Assembly (NCBI GenBank): GCA_001627335.1
Contig: LUPK01000046.1
Location: 1 to 42,707 of the forward strand
Direction of reading: 5' to 3'
DNA length: 42,707 nucleotides
From: Nocardioides sp. REDSEA-S33_B3
GTDB taxonomy: Bacteria; Actinomycetota; Actinomycetes; Propionibacteriales; Nocardioidaceae
The notes below the pieces were generated by a model. The model had not been told where the DNA came from, searched no databases, and saw only the letters and a program-made list of their open reading frames with translations. Positions within the stretch are counted from its first letter, which is position 1, and each line of letters opens with the position of its first letter. Positions 32,657 through 40,591 of this stretch are shown here, one piece after another. Position numbers and translations under genes: made by a program.

Positions 32657-33601
32657 TGGGATCTGCGGGACGACCTGCTCGGCGACCAGCCGCAGGTGGT
32701 CGAGGTCGCCCAGGTCGAGGGTCTGCAGGTACAGCCGCGACTGCCCGGTCTCTGCGTAGCGGCCGATCTTGTCGACCACCTCGGGCACCAGCCCGGCCAG
32801 CCCGTTCTCCCGCAGCTCGTCGACCTCGCGCCCGATCGCTGCGGCCCGGCGGGCCAGATCGGCCTCGTTCTCGGCGACGCACAGCACCAGCGCCGAGGAG
32901 GTGGTCAGCGAGCCCGGGTCGCGGCCGATCTCCTCGCACGCGGCGTGCACGCGGGCGATCTGCTCGACCCCGGTGTCGAACGGCACGAACGGGAGGTTGA
33001 ACTCGTCGGCGTACCGCGCGGCCAACACAGGGGTACGACGCTTGCCCACTCCCCCGATGAGCACCGGCGGTCCACCGGCGTGACCGTCGCGCTGCACGGG
33101 CTTGGGCAGGCCGGGCGACTCGCTGACCTGGTAGTGGGTGCCGTCGTAGGAGAAGCCACCGTCCTCGGCGGCCGGGGCCGACCACAGGCCCGTGACCACG
33201 GCCAGCTGCTCCTCGAACCGGTCGAAGCGCTCGGCGGTGCCGGGGAAGGGGATGGCGTACTTCTCGTGCTCCTGCACGAACCAGCCGGCGCCGATGCCGA
33301 GCTCGACGCGCCCGCCGCTCATCTGGTCGACGTTCGCGACCTGGATCGCCAGCGGACCGGGGTAGCGGAACGTGGCGCTGGTCATCATCGTGCCGAGGCG
33401 GATGGTGCTGGTCTCGCGGGCGAGACCAGCGAGCGTGGTCCAGGCGTCGGTGGGGCCGGGCAGGCCCGGGGTGCCCATCCCGAGGTAGTGGTCGGAGCGG
33501 AAGAACGCCCCGAACCCGAGCCGCTCGGCCTCGAGGGCGACCCGCAGGAGGTCGTCGTAGGTGGCGCCCTGCTGGGGCTCGGTGAAGATGCGCAGCTCCA
33601 T
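32654..33601 (-). CDS. LLM-class F420-dependent oxidoreductase
   Basis: The 315-residue luciferase-like TIM barrel has typical segments: MELRIFTEPQ, FFRSDHYLGMGTP, TSTIRLGTMMTSATFRYPG, DQMSGGRVELGIGAGW and PPVLIGGVGKRRTPVLAARYADEFN. Such proteins in actinobacteria use F420 (sometimes FMN) to reduce or oxidise small molecules; the substrate is unknown. A GTG at 33610 in the same frame is possible, but it lies inside the TAGGGT box. The ATG at 33601 fits the box spacing and the family's N-terminus, so it is preferred. It sits between dfrA and dapA. Confidence 0.82.
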   Translation of the reverse strand: MELRIFTEPQQGATYDDLLRVALEAERLGFGAFFRSDHYLGMGTPGLPGPTDAWTTLAGLARETSTIRLGTMMTSATFRYPGPLAIQVANVDQMSGGRVELGIGAGWFVQEHEKYAIPFPGTAERFDRFEEQLAVVTGLWSAPAAEDGGFSYDGTHYQVSESPGLPKPVQRDGHAGGPPVLIGGVGKRRTPVLAARYADEFNLPFVPFDTGVEQIARVHAACEEIGRDPGSLTTSSALVLCVAENEADLARRAAAIGREVDELRENGLAGLVPEVVDKIGRYAETGQSRLYLQTLDLGDLDHLRLVAEQVVPQIP

Positions 33602-33608
33602 GGCGCTC

Positions 33609-33614
33609 ACCCTA
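33609..33614 (-). promoter_or_regulatory. -10 box TAGGGT, leaderless promoter of the LLM gene
   Basis: On the minus strand TAGGGT is followed by 7 nt and the ATG at 33601. It argues for that start over the GTG at 33610. Confidence 0.5.
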
Positions 33615-33643
33615 CGAAAGCGGCCCTCACCCGGCAGGCGGTG

Positions 33644-34123
33644 TCAGCGCCGGCGCAGCCAGACCCGGTCGAAGCCCTCGAGCTCGTCGCGCCGGGTCTC
33701 CTTCCAGTGGTGCCGGTCGAAGTCGGGGTAGAACACGTCGCCCTCGGGCTCGAGCGGGATCTCGGAGAGGACCTGCTCGGTGGCCAGCGGCATGGCGGCG
33801 GCGTAGACGCTGGCGCCGCCGGCGACGACGATCTCGCCGGGCAGCCGCGTGGCCTGCACCAGCGCGTCGTCGAGGTGGCGCGCCACGTGGACGTCGTCGC
33901 GGCCGGGCGACCAGGCGGGGTCGCGGGTCAGCACGATGGTCTCCCGGCCGGGCAGCGGCCGACCGATGGACTCGTAGGTGGTGCGACCCATGACCAGCAC
34001 GTGGCCCATGGTCAGGTGCTTGAAGGCGGCCTGCTCCCCCGGCACCTTCCACGGGATGTCGGGGCCGTGGCCGATCACCCCGTTGCGGGCGACGGCGGCG
34101 ACCAGGACGATCCTGCGACTCAC
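33644..34123 (-). CDS. dfrA: dihydrofolate reductase
   Basis: The 159-residue protein shows the DHFR pattern: [63 protein letters not shown], with the catalytic acidic residue after the PWK loop and the [15 protein letters not shown]-binding turn. It regenerates tetrahydrofolate after thymidylate synthesis. It starts at GTG 10 nt after thyA, forming a thyA-dfrA operon. The symbol folA is equally used. Confidence 0.93.
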   Translation of the reverse strand: MSRRIVLVAAVARNGVIGHGPDIPWKVPGEQAAFKHLTMGHVLVMGRTTYESIGRPLPGRETIVLTRDPAWSPGRDDVHVARHLDDALVQATRLPGEIVVAGGASVYAAAMPLATEQVLSEIPLEPEGDVFYPDFDRHHWKETRRDELEGFDRVWLRRR

Positions 34124-34133
34124 GACGACCGCC

Positions 34134-34958
34134 TCAGACCGCGATCGGGGCCTTGATGACCGGGTGCGGGTCGTAGCCCGCGACCTCGATGTGCTCGAGC
34201 TCGAACTCGTCGAGCGCGGTGACCGAGGGGTCGAGCACCAGCGTGGGCAGCGGCCGCGGCTCCCGCGTGAGCTGGAGACGGGCCTGCTCGAGGTGGTTGA
34301 GGTAGAGGTGCGCGTCGCCGAGGGTGTGCACGAAGTCGCCGACCCCGAGGCCGGTCACCTGCGCGACCATGTGGGTCAGCAGCGCGTAGGAGGCGATGTT
34401 GAACGGCACGCCGAGGAAGACGTCGGCCGAGCGCTGGTAGAGCTGGCAGCTGAGCCGGTCCGGCCCGCCGTCGGGGTCAGGTGCGACGTAGAACTGGAAC
34501 AGCGCGTGGCACGGCGCGAGCGCCATGTCGGGGATGTCCGCGACGTTCCACGCCGAGACCACGTGGCGCCGTGAGTGCGGGTCGCGGCGGAGGTTCTCCA
34601 CGACCTGCGCCAGCTGGTCGATGTGCCGCCCGTCGGGTGTGGGCCACGAGCGCCACTGGGCGCCGTAGACCGGGCCGAGGTCGCCGGCCTCGTCGGCCCA
34701 CTCGTCCCAGATGCTGATGCCTCGCTCCTGCAGCCAGCGCACGTTGGTGTCGCCGCGCAGGAACCACAGCAGCTCGCCGAAGACCGAGCGGGTGTGGACC
34801 TTCTTCGTCGTGACCAGCGGGAAGCCGCCTCCACGCTCGGGTGCCAGGTCGAAGCGCATCTGGTGCCCGAAGACCGACAGCGTGCCGGTGCCGGTGCGGT
34901 CGGTGCGCTCGACGCCCTCGTCGAGGATGCGGGTGAGGAGGTCGAGGTAGGCCTGCAC
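34134..34958 (-). CDS. thyA: thymidylate synthase
   Basis: The 274-residue protein has the ThyA dUMP-site Arg of [49 protein letters not shown] and the catalytic Cys150 of [12 protein letters not shown]. It converts dUMP to dTMP using methylene-tetrahydrofolate. The frame is open upstream into the protease region, but the GTG at 34958 gives normal length and lies 7 nt after TAGCGT. dfrA follows directly. Confidence 0.94.
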   Translation of the reverse strand: MQAYLDLLTRILDEGVERTDRTGTGTLSVFGHQMRFDLAPERGGGFPLVTTKKVHTRSVFGELLWFLRGDTNVRWLQERGISIWDEWADEAGDLGPVYGAQWRSWPTPDGRHIDQLAQVVENLRRDPHSRRHVVSAWNVADIPDMALAPCHALFQFYVAPDPDGGPDRLSCQLYQRSADVFLGVPFNIASYALLTHMVAQVTGLGVGDFVHTLGDAHLYLNHLEQARLQLTREPRPLPTLVLDPSVTALDEFELEHIEVAGYDPHPVIKAPIAV

Positions 34959-34965
34959 GGGGCGA

Positions 34966-34971
34966 ACGCTA
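34966..34971 (-). promoter_or_regulatory. -10 box TAGCGT, leaderless thyA promoter
   Basis: On the minus strand TAGCGT is followed by 7 nt and the GTG at 34958. No Shine-Dalgarno sequence is present. Confidence 0.5.
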
Positions 34972-35008
34972 CCCGGGCAGCACCACGGGCGGCGTGCGCC
35001 GTCCGTGG

Positions 35009-35875
35009 CTACCGGCGGTTCTTCTTCCCGCCCTTGTTCTTGCCCTTCTTCTTGCCCTTCTTCTTGTCGGTCTTCTTGTCGGCCTTCAGCACGCCCTTGA
35101 GCCACCCGGAGATGCTGGGCGCGTTGATCTCGGCGTAGACGCCCGGGAAGAGCGGGAGTGCGCAGCCCAAGCCGTAGCTCACGGCACCGATCTGCACCGG
35201 CCGGCCGTTCTCGCGGTAGCCGAACAGCGGCCCACCGGAGTCGCCCTGGCAGGAGTCGCCGAGCAGCTCGGCGGCGCACACCTCGGTGTCGGGCGAGTAC
35301 CCGAGCAGGCTGTTGGTCTGGCACTCCAGGTCGGTCGTCACGCGCACGTCCAGCTCCTTGAGCCGGTCCTGCACGCTGCCGACCTGGTAGGCGTCCAGTC
35401 CCCACCCGGCGACGGTCAGGGTGGAGCCGGGCTCCTCGAGGGGCTGGTCGTCCGCGCCGGCGAGCGCGATGCGCGGCGCCTTGATCTTCTTGGTGGTGCG
35501 CCACAGGGCGACGTCGCTCGACCCGGTCTCGTCGTAGTCCGGGTGGACCTTCATGCGGTCGATACGCAGCACCTGGCCACCACCTTGGGTGAGGTCGGTG
35601 CGACCGACCACGGCCTGGACCTCGTCGGGCTCGAAGACGGTGCAGTGGGCCGCGGTGAGGATCCACCGCTTGCCCACCACCGAGCCGCCGCAGAAGTGGC
35701 CGTCGGACCCTTCGGAGCCGGCGCGCTGCAGCGACACCATGAACCCGTGCTCACCGTCGTCGGCGGCGCCGCCGCCCACGATGGCGGTGGCGGGGGTCGA
35801 GCTGGTCACCGCAGCCAGCGGCGTGGCGAGCAGCAGGGCGGCCAGGGCGGAGCGGACGAGACGGCGCGAGGTCAT
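35009..35875 (-). CDS. secreted trypsin-like serine protease with lysine-rich tail
   Basis: The 288-residue protein has a signal peptide (about 1-31) followed almost directly by IVGG at 32-35, the mature N-terminus of S1 proteases. The triad is His77 (TAAHC), Asp121 (SDVAL) and Ser213 (GDSGGP); Asp207 marks a trypsin-like preference for Lys/Arg. The last ~25 residues are almost all Lys, Gly and Asn ([12 protein letters not shown]). The ATG at 35875 is preceded by GAGAGGAGC; an earlier in-frame ATG at 35902 would lengthen the signal region. The tail could bind acidic wall polymers, yet is itself a potential substrate of the enzyme. Confidence 0.87.
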   Translation of the reverse strand: MTSRRLVRSALAALLLATPLAAVTSSTPATAIVGGGAADDGEHGFMVSLQRAGSEGSDGHFCGGSVVGKRWILTAAHCTVFEPDEVQAVVGRTDLTQGGGQVLRIDRMKVHPDYDETGSSDVALWRTTKKIKAPRIALAGADDQPLEEPGSTLTVAGWGLDAYQVGSVQDRLKELDVRVTTDLECQTNSLLGYSPDTEVCAAELLGDSCQGDSGGPLFGYRENGRPVQIGAVSYGLGCALPLFPGVYAEINAPSISGWLKGVLKADKKTDKKKGKKKGKNKGGKKNRR

Positions 35876-35905
35876 GCTCCTCTCAACGCGTGGCCGGCCC
35901 ACACG

Positions 35906-36757
35906 TCACGCCCGAAGATCCACACGTCCCTCGATCGTGGTGCAGGTCTCACCGCCGACCCGCACCTGCCCGTCCACCACCTCCACGTGCACGCGCCCGC
36001 GTCGCTGCAGTGCGGCGCCCTGCGCTGCGACGTACGACGTCGGCAGCCGCCCGGTCGAGGTCAGCCACTGCCCGAGGCCGGCCTGGAGGCTGCCGGTGAC
36101 CGGGTCCTCGGTGATGCCCAGGCCCGGGCAGAAGGCGCGCACCTCCATCAGCACCTCTCCCCCGGGCTCGTGCAGAGCCGGCTCGTGCAGGCCGGCCACC
36201 CCGACGTCGAGCCCGTCGAAGGCCGACCAGTCCGGGCGTAGCGCGGTGACCGCGGCCGCGTCGGCCAGGAGCACACCGACCCATCCGGGGCCGTTGTCGA
36301 CCCACTCCGCGTCGACGACCTCGGTGGCCTCGATACGCAGGGCACGCGCGATCCGGGCACGGTCCTCCTCGGAGACCGGGCCGCTGCGCACCAGCGGCGG
36401 CGCCTCGAGCGCCAGCCGCTCCCCCGCGTGGACGCGCACGAGCCCGGCGCCGCACTCCTGCACCAGCACGCCCTGGCTCGCGGCGACGCCACCGGCCTCG
36501 AGCCACGCGTGCGCCGACCCCAGGGTGGGGTGTCCGGCGAACGGCAGCTCACCGCCGGGGGTGAAGATGCGCAGGCGGTAGTCGGCCCCCGCGTGCGTGG
36601 GCCGCAGCAGGAACGTCGTCTCCGAGAGGTTGGTCCAGCGGGCGAACGCGGCCATCTGGTCGTCGGTGAGGTCGTCGGCGTCGTGCACGACCGCCACGGG
36701 ATTGCCGGTCAGCGGACCGGAGCCGAAGACGTCGACGCAGCGGTAGGAGTGGGTCAC
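35906..36757 (-). CDS. PhzF-family isomerase/epimerase-like protein
   Basis: The 283-residue protein matches the PhzF fold: VDVFGSGPLTGNPVAVV, the catalytic Glu46 in NLSETTFLL, FTPGGELPFAGHPTLGSAHAW and the second-domain repeat ITEDPVTGSLQAGLGQWL. The family includes the phenazine enzyme PhzF and many isomerases of unknown substrate; no phenazine genes are present here. GAGGAT lies 6 nt before the GTG start, a weak leaderless promoter. It precedes the protease gene by 30 bp. Confidence 0.85.
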   Translation of the reverse strand: MTHSYRCVDVFGSGPLTGNPVAVVHDADDLTDDQMAAFARWTNLSETTFLLRPTHAGADYRLRIFTPGGELPFAGHPTLGSAHAWLEAGGVAASQGVLVQECGAGLVRVHAGERLALEAPPLVRSGPVSEEDRARIARALRIEATEVVDAEWVDNGPGWVGVLLADAAAVTALRPDWSAFDGLDVGVAGLHEPALHEPGGEVLMEVRAFCPGLGITEDPVTGSLQAGLGQWLTSTGRLPTSYVAAQGAALQRRGRVHVEVVDGQVRVGGETCTTIEGRVDLRA

Positions 36758-36773
36758 CCCACGATCCTCTCGC

Positions 36774-37016
36774 TCACCTGGCCAGCAGCGCGGTCCGGTC
36801 CCCCGCGCCGCTGCGGGTCAGCACGAACTGCTGACGCGCGGAGATCTCGCCACCGTCACCGAGGCGGATCACCGGCGTGCCGAGCAGCTGCCTGACCTGG
36901 ATGGACTCGGCGCCCACCTGGCGCAGCTGCGTGACGCCGACGACGTCGGGGCGCCGGGCGGTGGCGTACTCCTAGACGTCGGGGCGCGCGGCGCGATCGG
37001 TCCCCACCACTGCCAC
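36774..37016 (-). pseudogene. small gene interrupted by an in-frame TAG stop
   Basis: A reading frame from GTG 37016 gives 14 residues (MAVVGTDRAARPDV), meets TAG at 36972-36974, then stays open for 65 more residues (starting EYATARRPDVVG and ending DRTALLAR) to TGA at 36774. RPDV occurs on both sides of the stop, encoded by a repeated GCGCCCCGACGTC, so the break may come from a small duplication or from a point change. No family was recognised. An alternative is a short functional ORF starting at an internal GTG (VGAES). Strong codon bias toward GC third positions supports former coding. Confidence 0.45.
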
Positions 37017-37033
37017 CTACGAGGTCGAGGTGC

Positions 37034-37303
37034 TCAGGCGTGCAGAGACATCGGGCCGTAGACCCGGCGCTCCAGCTCGAAGAGCGTCACGGCGTCGACT
37101 CCGTGCTCGGCCAGCTCGGCCCAGGTCTCGCCGACCCAGGACTCCGCATCGGCCTGGCTGGTGAAGCGCTGGTCGACGAGGTCGGCCGGGGCGTCGGCAC
37201 CGAGGGTCACCTCCGCGCCGGAGGCGTCCTCCAGGCGCCACCACCACGGGCGCTCGGCGGCAGTGGGTGCGCGGAAGGTGGACGGCTGCTCGGGCAGGTT
37301 CAT
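37034..37303 (-). CDS. small conserved actinobacterial protein of unknown function
   Basis: The 89-residue soluble protein includes PWWWRLEDASGAEV and a C-terminal half, FTSQADAESWVGETWAELAEHGVDAVTLFELERRVYGPMSLHA, of a type I have seen as conserved hypothetical proteins in actinobacteria. No catalytic motif or membrane segment is visible. The ATG at 37303 lies one base after the gcvT stop, so the two are translationally coupled. That is a hint, not proof, of a link to one-carbon metabolism. Confidence 0.75.
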   Translation of the reverse strand: MNLPEQPSTFRAPTAAERPWWWRLEDASGAEVTLGADAPADLVDQRFTSQADAESWVGETWAELAEHGVDAVTLFELERRVYGPMSLHA

Positions 37304-37304
37304 G

Positions 37305-38432
37305 TCAGGACTCCCGGACGGAGGGGTCGACGAAGGGCGGCTTGGTCAGGGCGAAGACCTCGCGACGGCCCCGCACGTCCACCGACACCTCGGCGTCGGC
37401 GGCGACGGTGGCGGCCACGAGCGCGAGCCCGACGCCCTTGCGCAGGGTCGGGGAGAAGGTGCCCGAGGTGACCTCGCCGACCGGGACGTCGGCGGTGAGC
37501 ATGACCCGCATGTGCGGGCGCGGGATGCCGCGGCCCGTGGCGACGATGCCGCGCAGCACGCGCTGGGGGCCCTCCTCCCGCTGCCGGGTCAGCACCTCGC
37601 GGCCCCAGAAGGCCGGCTTCGACCAGCCCACGGCCCAGCCGAGGCGGGCCTCGACGGGGGTGATGTCCATGGAGATGTCCTGGCCGTGCAGCGGGTAGCC
37701 CATCTCGGTGCGCAGGGTGTCGCGGGCCCCGAGCCCGCAGGCGAGCATCCCGTGCTCCTCACCGGCGGCCAGCAGCGCGTCCCACAGGGACTCGGCCGCG
37801 TCGTTGGGCGCGACCAGCTCGTAGCCGCGCTCGCCGGTGTAGCCGGTGCGGCACACGGTCACCTCGTGGCCGTCGTGGGTGCCGGTGGAGAAGGCCATGT
37901 AGTCGTGGTCGACGGGCAGGCCGAGCGCGGTCAGCACCTCGTCGGACCTCGGCCCTTGGACCGCGAGCACGACGAGGTCGCGGTGCCGGTCGGTGACCTC
38001 GACGCCCTCGGGCGCGGCCGCCGCCAGTCGGCGCACGACCTCGGCGGTGTTGGCGGCGTTGGGCACCAGCAGCACGTCGTCGTCGGCGCGCAGGTAGACG
38101 ATCAGGTCGTCGACGACGCCCCCGGTCTCGTCGTCGCAGCACAGGGTGTACTGCGCCTGCCCCACGCCGATGCGGCCGAGGTCGTTGGTCAGGCAGGAGT
38201 TCACGAAGTCGGCGGCCCCGGGACCGGTCACCGTCGCCTTGCCGAGGTGGCTGACGTCGAAGACGCCGACCGCCTCGCGGACCGCGGTGTGCTCCTTGAC
38301 GACCCCGGCACCGGCGTACTCCAGCGGCATCGACCAGCCGCCGAACTCGGCGAGCTTGGCGCCGAGGGCCTCGTGCCTGGCGTGCAGTGGAGAGGTGAGC
38401 AGCGGGCCGTCGGTCTGGTCCTCCAGCGTCAT
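37305..38432 (-). CDS. gcvT: glycine cleavage system aminomethyltransferase (T protein)
   Basis: The 375-residue protein follows the GcvT pattern: [55 protein letters not shown], the folate-site [37 protein letters not shown] and the C-terminal [22 protein letters not shown]. It transfers the methylene group of glycine to tetrahydrofolate. The ATG lies 6 nt after TAGGTT. The P and H proteins are not next to it. A conserved small protein follows. Confidence 0.92.
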   Translation of the reverse strand: MTLEDQTDGPLLTSPLHARHEALGAKLAEFGGWSMPLEYAGAGVVKEHTAVREAVGVFDVSHLGKATVTGPGAADFVNSCLTNDLGRIGVGQAQYTLCCDDETGGVVDDLIVYLRADDDVLLVPNAANTAEVVRRLAAAAPEGVEVTDRHRDLVVLAVQGPRSDEVLTALGLPVDHDYMAFSTGTHDGHEVTVCRTGYTGERGYELVAPNDAAESLWDALLAAGEEHGMLACGLGARDTLRTEMGYPLHGQDISMDITPVEARLGWAVGWSKPAFWGREVLTRQREEGPQRVLRGIVATGRGIPRPHMRVMLTADVPVGEVTSGTFSPTLRKGVGLALVAATVAADAEVSVDVRGRREVFALTKPPFVDPSVRES

Positions 38433-38438
38433 GGCGCG

Positions 38439-38444
38439 AACCTA
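38439..38444 (-). promoter_or_regulatory. -10 box TAGGTT, leaderless gcvT promoter
   Basis: On the minus strand TAGGTT is followed by 6 nt and the ATG at 38432. The divergent pepA gene has a similar box at 38534-38539. With a leaderless start there is no room for a glycine riboswitch. Confidence 0.5.
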
Positions 38445-38460
38445 TCGCAGCGCCCCGCTC

Positions 38461-38492
38461 GCCGAGCCGGCGTGTTGATGCGCCGGCTCGGC
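38461..38492. repeat. palindromic element, copy 2, between gcvT and pepA
   Basis: GCCGAGCCGGCG (38461-38472) and CGCCGGCTCGGC (38481-38492) pair perfectly around TGTTGATG. The first 26 bases match the complement of 28292-28317 except for two A-to-G changes. Confidence 0.75.
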
Positions 38493-38533
38493 GGGCTCGG
38501 AGTGACGTCGGGGGCGCAGCGTGGTGCCCTGGC

Positions 38534-38539
38534 TATCCT
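38534..38539 (+). promoter_or_regulatory. -10 box TATCCT, leaderless pepA promoter
   Basis: TATCCT is followed by GCGGCG and the GTG start at 38546. Confidence 0.55.
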
Positions 38540-38545
38540 GCGGCG

Positions 38546-40054
38546 GTGACCTCGTTCATCCTCCGCAGTGCCAGCCCCGCCAAGACCAAGGTCGACGCCG
38601 TCGTCGTGGGAGTGGTCGCGCAGGACTCCGGGGTCGACCTGGCTTCCGGCGGGGAGGAGGTGGGCAAGGCCTACGGCCGCAAGCTGCGACCGCTGCTGTC
38701 CTCGCTGTCGCTCAAGGGCAGCCTCGGCGAGACCACCCGCATCCCCACCGCCGGCGTCATCAACGCCCCGATGCTCGTCCTCGTCGGCCTGGGCGCGACC
38801 CCCTCGACCGCCGACCTGCGCCGGGCCGCGGGCGCCGCGGCGCGGGCCGTGCCGAACGCGGCATCCGTCGCCCTGGCCCTGCCGACGCCCGGCGCCGCCG
38901 AGGTGCGGGCCGTGACCGAGGGGTGGCTGCTGGGCGGCTACCGCTTCACGACCTACCAGCGCGACACCGCGTCGGAGGCCACCGGTCCCGGCGAGGTCGT
39001 GGTGCTCAGCCCCGGCGCGCGCAAGCAGGAGGTCGTCACCGCGCTGGAGCAGGCCCAGGTCGTCGCCGACGCCGTCTCGGGCTGCCGCGACTGGGTCAAC
39101 ACGCCCCCGGGCGACCTCACTCCCCCGCTGTTCGCCGACGCCGTGGTGGCCGCCGCCGCGCCGCTGACCAAGGGCCGCGGCAAGAAGCTCACGCTCACCG
39201 TCCACGACGAGGCGTCGCTGGCCGAGCTCGGCTGCGGCGGCATCCTCGGCGTCGGGCAGGGCTCCGACGCCCCGCCGCGGCTCGTCGAGATCACCTACGC
39301 CCCCAAGGGTCTGCCGAAGGACGCCCCGCACCTCGCCCTGGTCGGCAAGGGCATCACCTTCGACTCCGGCGGCCTCAGCATCAAGCCGGCCGGCTCGATG
39401 CACGAGATGAAGTCCGACATGGCCGGTGCCGCCGCGGTCGTCCAGGCCACGCTGGCCATCGCCCGCCTCGACCTCCCGGTCAAGGTCTCCACCTTCGTGC
39501 CGATGGCCGAGAACATGCTCTCCGGCTCGGCCACGCGCCCAGGCGACGTCCTGCGGATGTACGGCGGGACGACCGTCGAGATCTTCAACACCGACGCCGA
39601 GGGCCGCCTCGTCCTCGGCGACGCGCTCGTGCGTGCGACCGAGGTCGAGCCCGACCTCATCGTCGACGTCGCCACCCTCACCGGCCACATGGTCGTGGCG
39701 CTCGGCGACCAGGTCGCCGGTGTCATGGGCAGCGAGGAGGTCGTCGCCCAGGTGCTGGCCGCCTCCGAGACCGCCGGCGAGGCGTGCTGGCCGATGCCGA
39801 TCCCCGAGGAGATGAAGCAGCGGATCACCTCCTCCAAGGTCGCCGACCTCGCCCAGCACGACTGGGTGCGCTGGGGCGGGGGACTCTTCGCGGGCGCGTT
39901 CCTCCGCGAGTTCACCGCCGGCCGGCCCTGGGCCCACGTCGACATCGCCGGCCCGTCCTTCGCCAGCGGCGGACCGACGGGTCACGTCACCAGCGGCGGC
40001 ACCGGCTTCGCCGTCGCCACGCTCGTCGACCTCGCGCGCTCGCTGGCGGACTGA
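38546..40054 (+). CDS. pepA: leucyl aminopeptidase (M17 family)
   Basis: The 502-residue protein has a divergent N-terminal macro-like domain and a conserved M17 catalytic domain. Metal and catalytic residues are visible: Lys268 and Asp273 (VGKGITFDSGG), Lys280, Asp291, and Asp350, Glu352 and Arg354 of NTDAEGRL. It removes N-terminal residues from peptides in the cytoplasm, probably as a hexamer. It is transcribed away from gcvT and meets a small minus-strand gene at a tandem repeat. Confidence 0.94.
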   Translation: MTSFILRSASPAKTKVDAVVVGVVAQDSGVDLASGGEEVGKAYGRKLRPLLSSLSLKGSLGETTRIPTAGVINAPMLVLVGLGATPSTADLRRAAGAAARAVPNAASVALALPTPGAAEVRAVTEGWLLGGYRFTTYQRDTASEATGPGEVVVLSPGARKQEVVTALEQAQVVADAVSGCRDWVNTPPGDLTPPLFADAVVAAAAPLTKGRGKKLTLTVHDEASLAELGCGGILGVGQGSDAPPRLVEITYAPKGLPKDAPHLALVGKGITFDSGGLSIKPAGSMHEMKSDMAGAAAVVQATLAIARLDLPVKVSTFVPMAENMLSGSATRPGDVLRMYGGTTVEIFNTDAEGRLVLGDALVRATEVEPDLIVDVATLTGHMVVALGDQVAGVMGSEEVVAQVLAASETAGEACWPMPIPEEMKQRITSSKVADLAQHDWVRWGGGLFAGAFLREFTAGRPWAHVDIAGPSFASGGPTGHVTSGGTGFAVATLVDLARSLAD

Positions 40055-40055
40055 G

Positions 40056-40102
40056 CCAGGCTCAACAGTCCAGGCTCAACAGTCCAGGCTCAGGAGTCCA
40101 GG
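40056..40102. repeat. 14-bp tandem repeat, just over three copies, at converging gene ends
   Basis: CCAGGCTCAACAGT (40056-40069, 40070-40083), CCAGGCTCAGGAGT (40084-40097) and a partial CCAGG follow the pepA stop at once. The third copy holds the stop codon of the minus-strand gene at 40090. Confidence 0.85.
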
Positions 40103-40479
40103 TCGCGCGCCTGCTGCTTCTGGGCCTCACGCTGGCGGCGGTTCCAGTCGCGCATGCGCTGCGGCACGCCGACGACGGCCGCGTCGTAGGACGGCACCTG
40201 GGCCCGGTTGCAGAACTCGTGGGCCCACTTCACCGACGGCACCCGGCGACGCGTCCACTCCCCGTCGTGCGCGACGAGCAGCAGGGTGACGTCGCTGACC
40301 GCGGTGCGCGGCTCGACGAAGCCCTCGACACCGCGCCGGGCGCCGACCCAGGTCGTGAGGTGCTCGACGTCGGTCGAGTCGGCAGCGCGCACCCGGGTCG
40401 AGCCGGTGCGGTAGCCGTCCTTCGCCGGTCCGCGCATGCGCGGACCACGGTCACGACGGAAGCGGTCGAGCAGTCCCAT
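40090..40479 (-). CDS. small conserved protein of unknown function
   Basis: The 129-residue basic protein begins MGLLDRFRRDRGPRMRGP. Its core, DVEHLTTWVGARRGVEGFVEPRTAVSDVTLLLVAHDGEWTRRRVPS, is followed by a hydrophilic helix rich in Arg and Gln. No membrane segment or catalytic motif is evident. The core reminds me of conserved actinobacterial hypothetical proteins; no function can be assigned. The ATG at 40479 is preceded by GGAGG and, 6 nt upstream, by CAGACT. An in-frame ATG further upstream at 40557 is less likely. The gene converges on pepA and diverges from lpdA. Confidence 0.75.
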   Translation of the reverse strand: MGLLDRFRRDRGPRMRGPAKDGYRTGSTRVRAADSTDVEHLTTWVGARRGVEGFVEPRTAVSDVTLLLVAHDGEWTRRRVPSVKWAHEFCNRAQVPSYDAAVVGVPQRMRDWNRRQREAQKQQARDLDS

Positions 40480-40591
40480 GCCTCCAGTCTGCCCGACCCA
40501 CCCTCGGGCAGGTGTGGACTGTCGTCGCAGTAGTGCAAAGATGGACCGCACTCCCACGGGGAGTCACCCGCACACCCCTACGCAAAGGACC

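Noticed and set aside
38433..38545. Glycine riboswitch before gcvT
   Set aside because: The -10 box places transcription at the start codon and the interval lacks the conserved riboswitch core.
38429..39985. Minus-strand open frame opposite pepA
   Set aside because: pepA on the plus strand has every M17 catalytic residue; the antisense frame has no motif.
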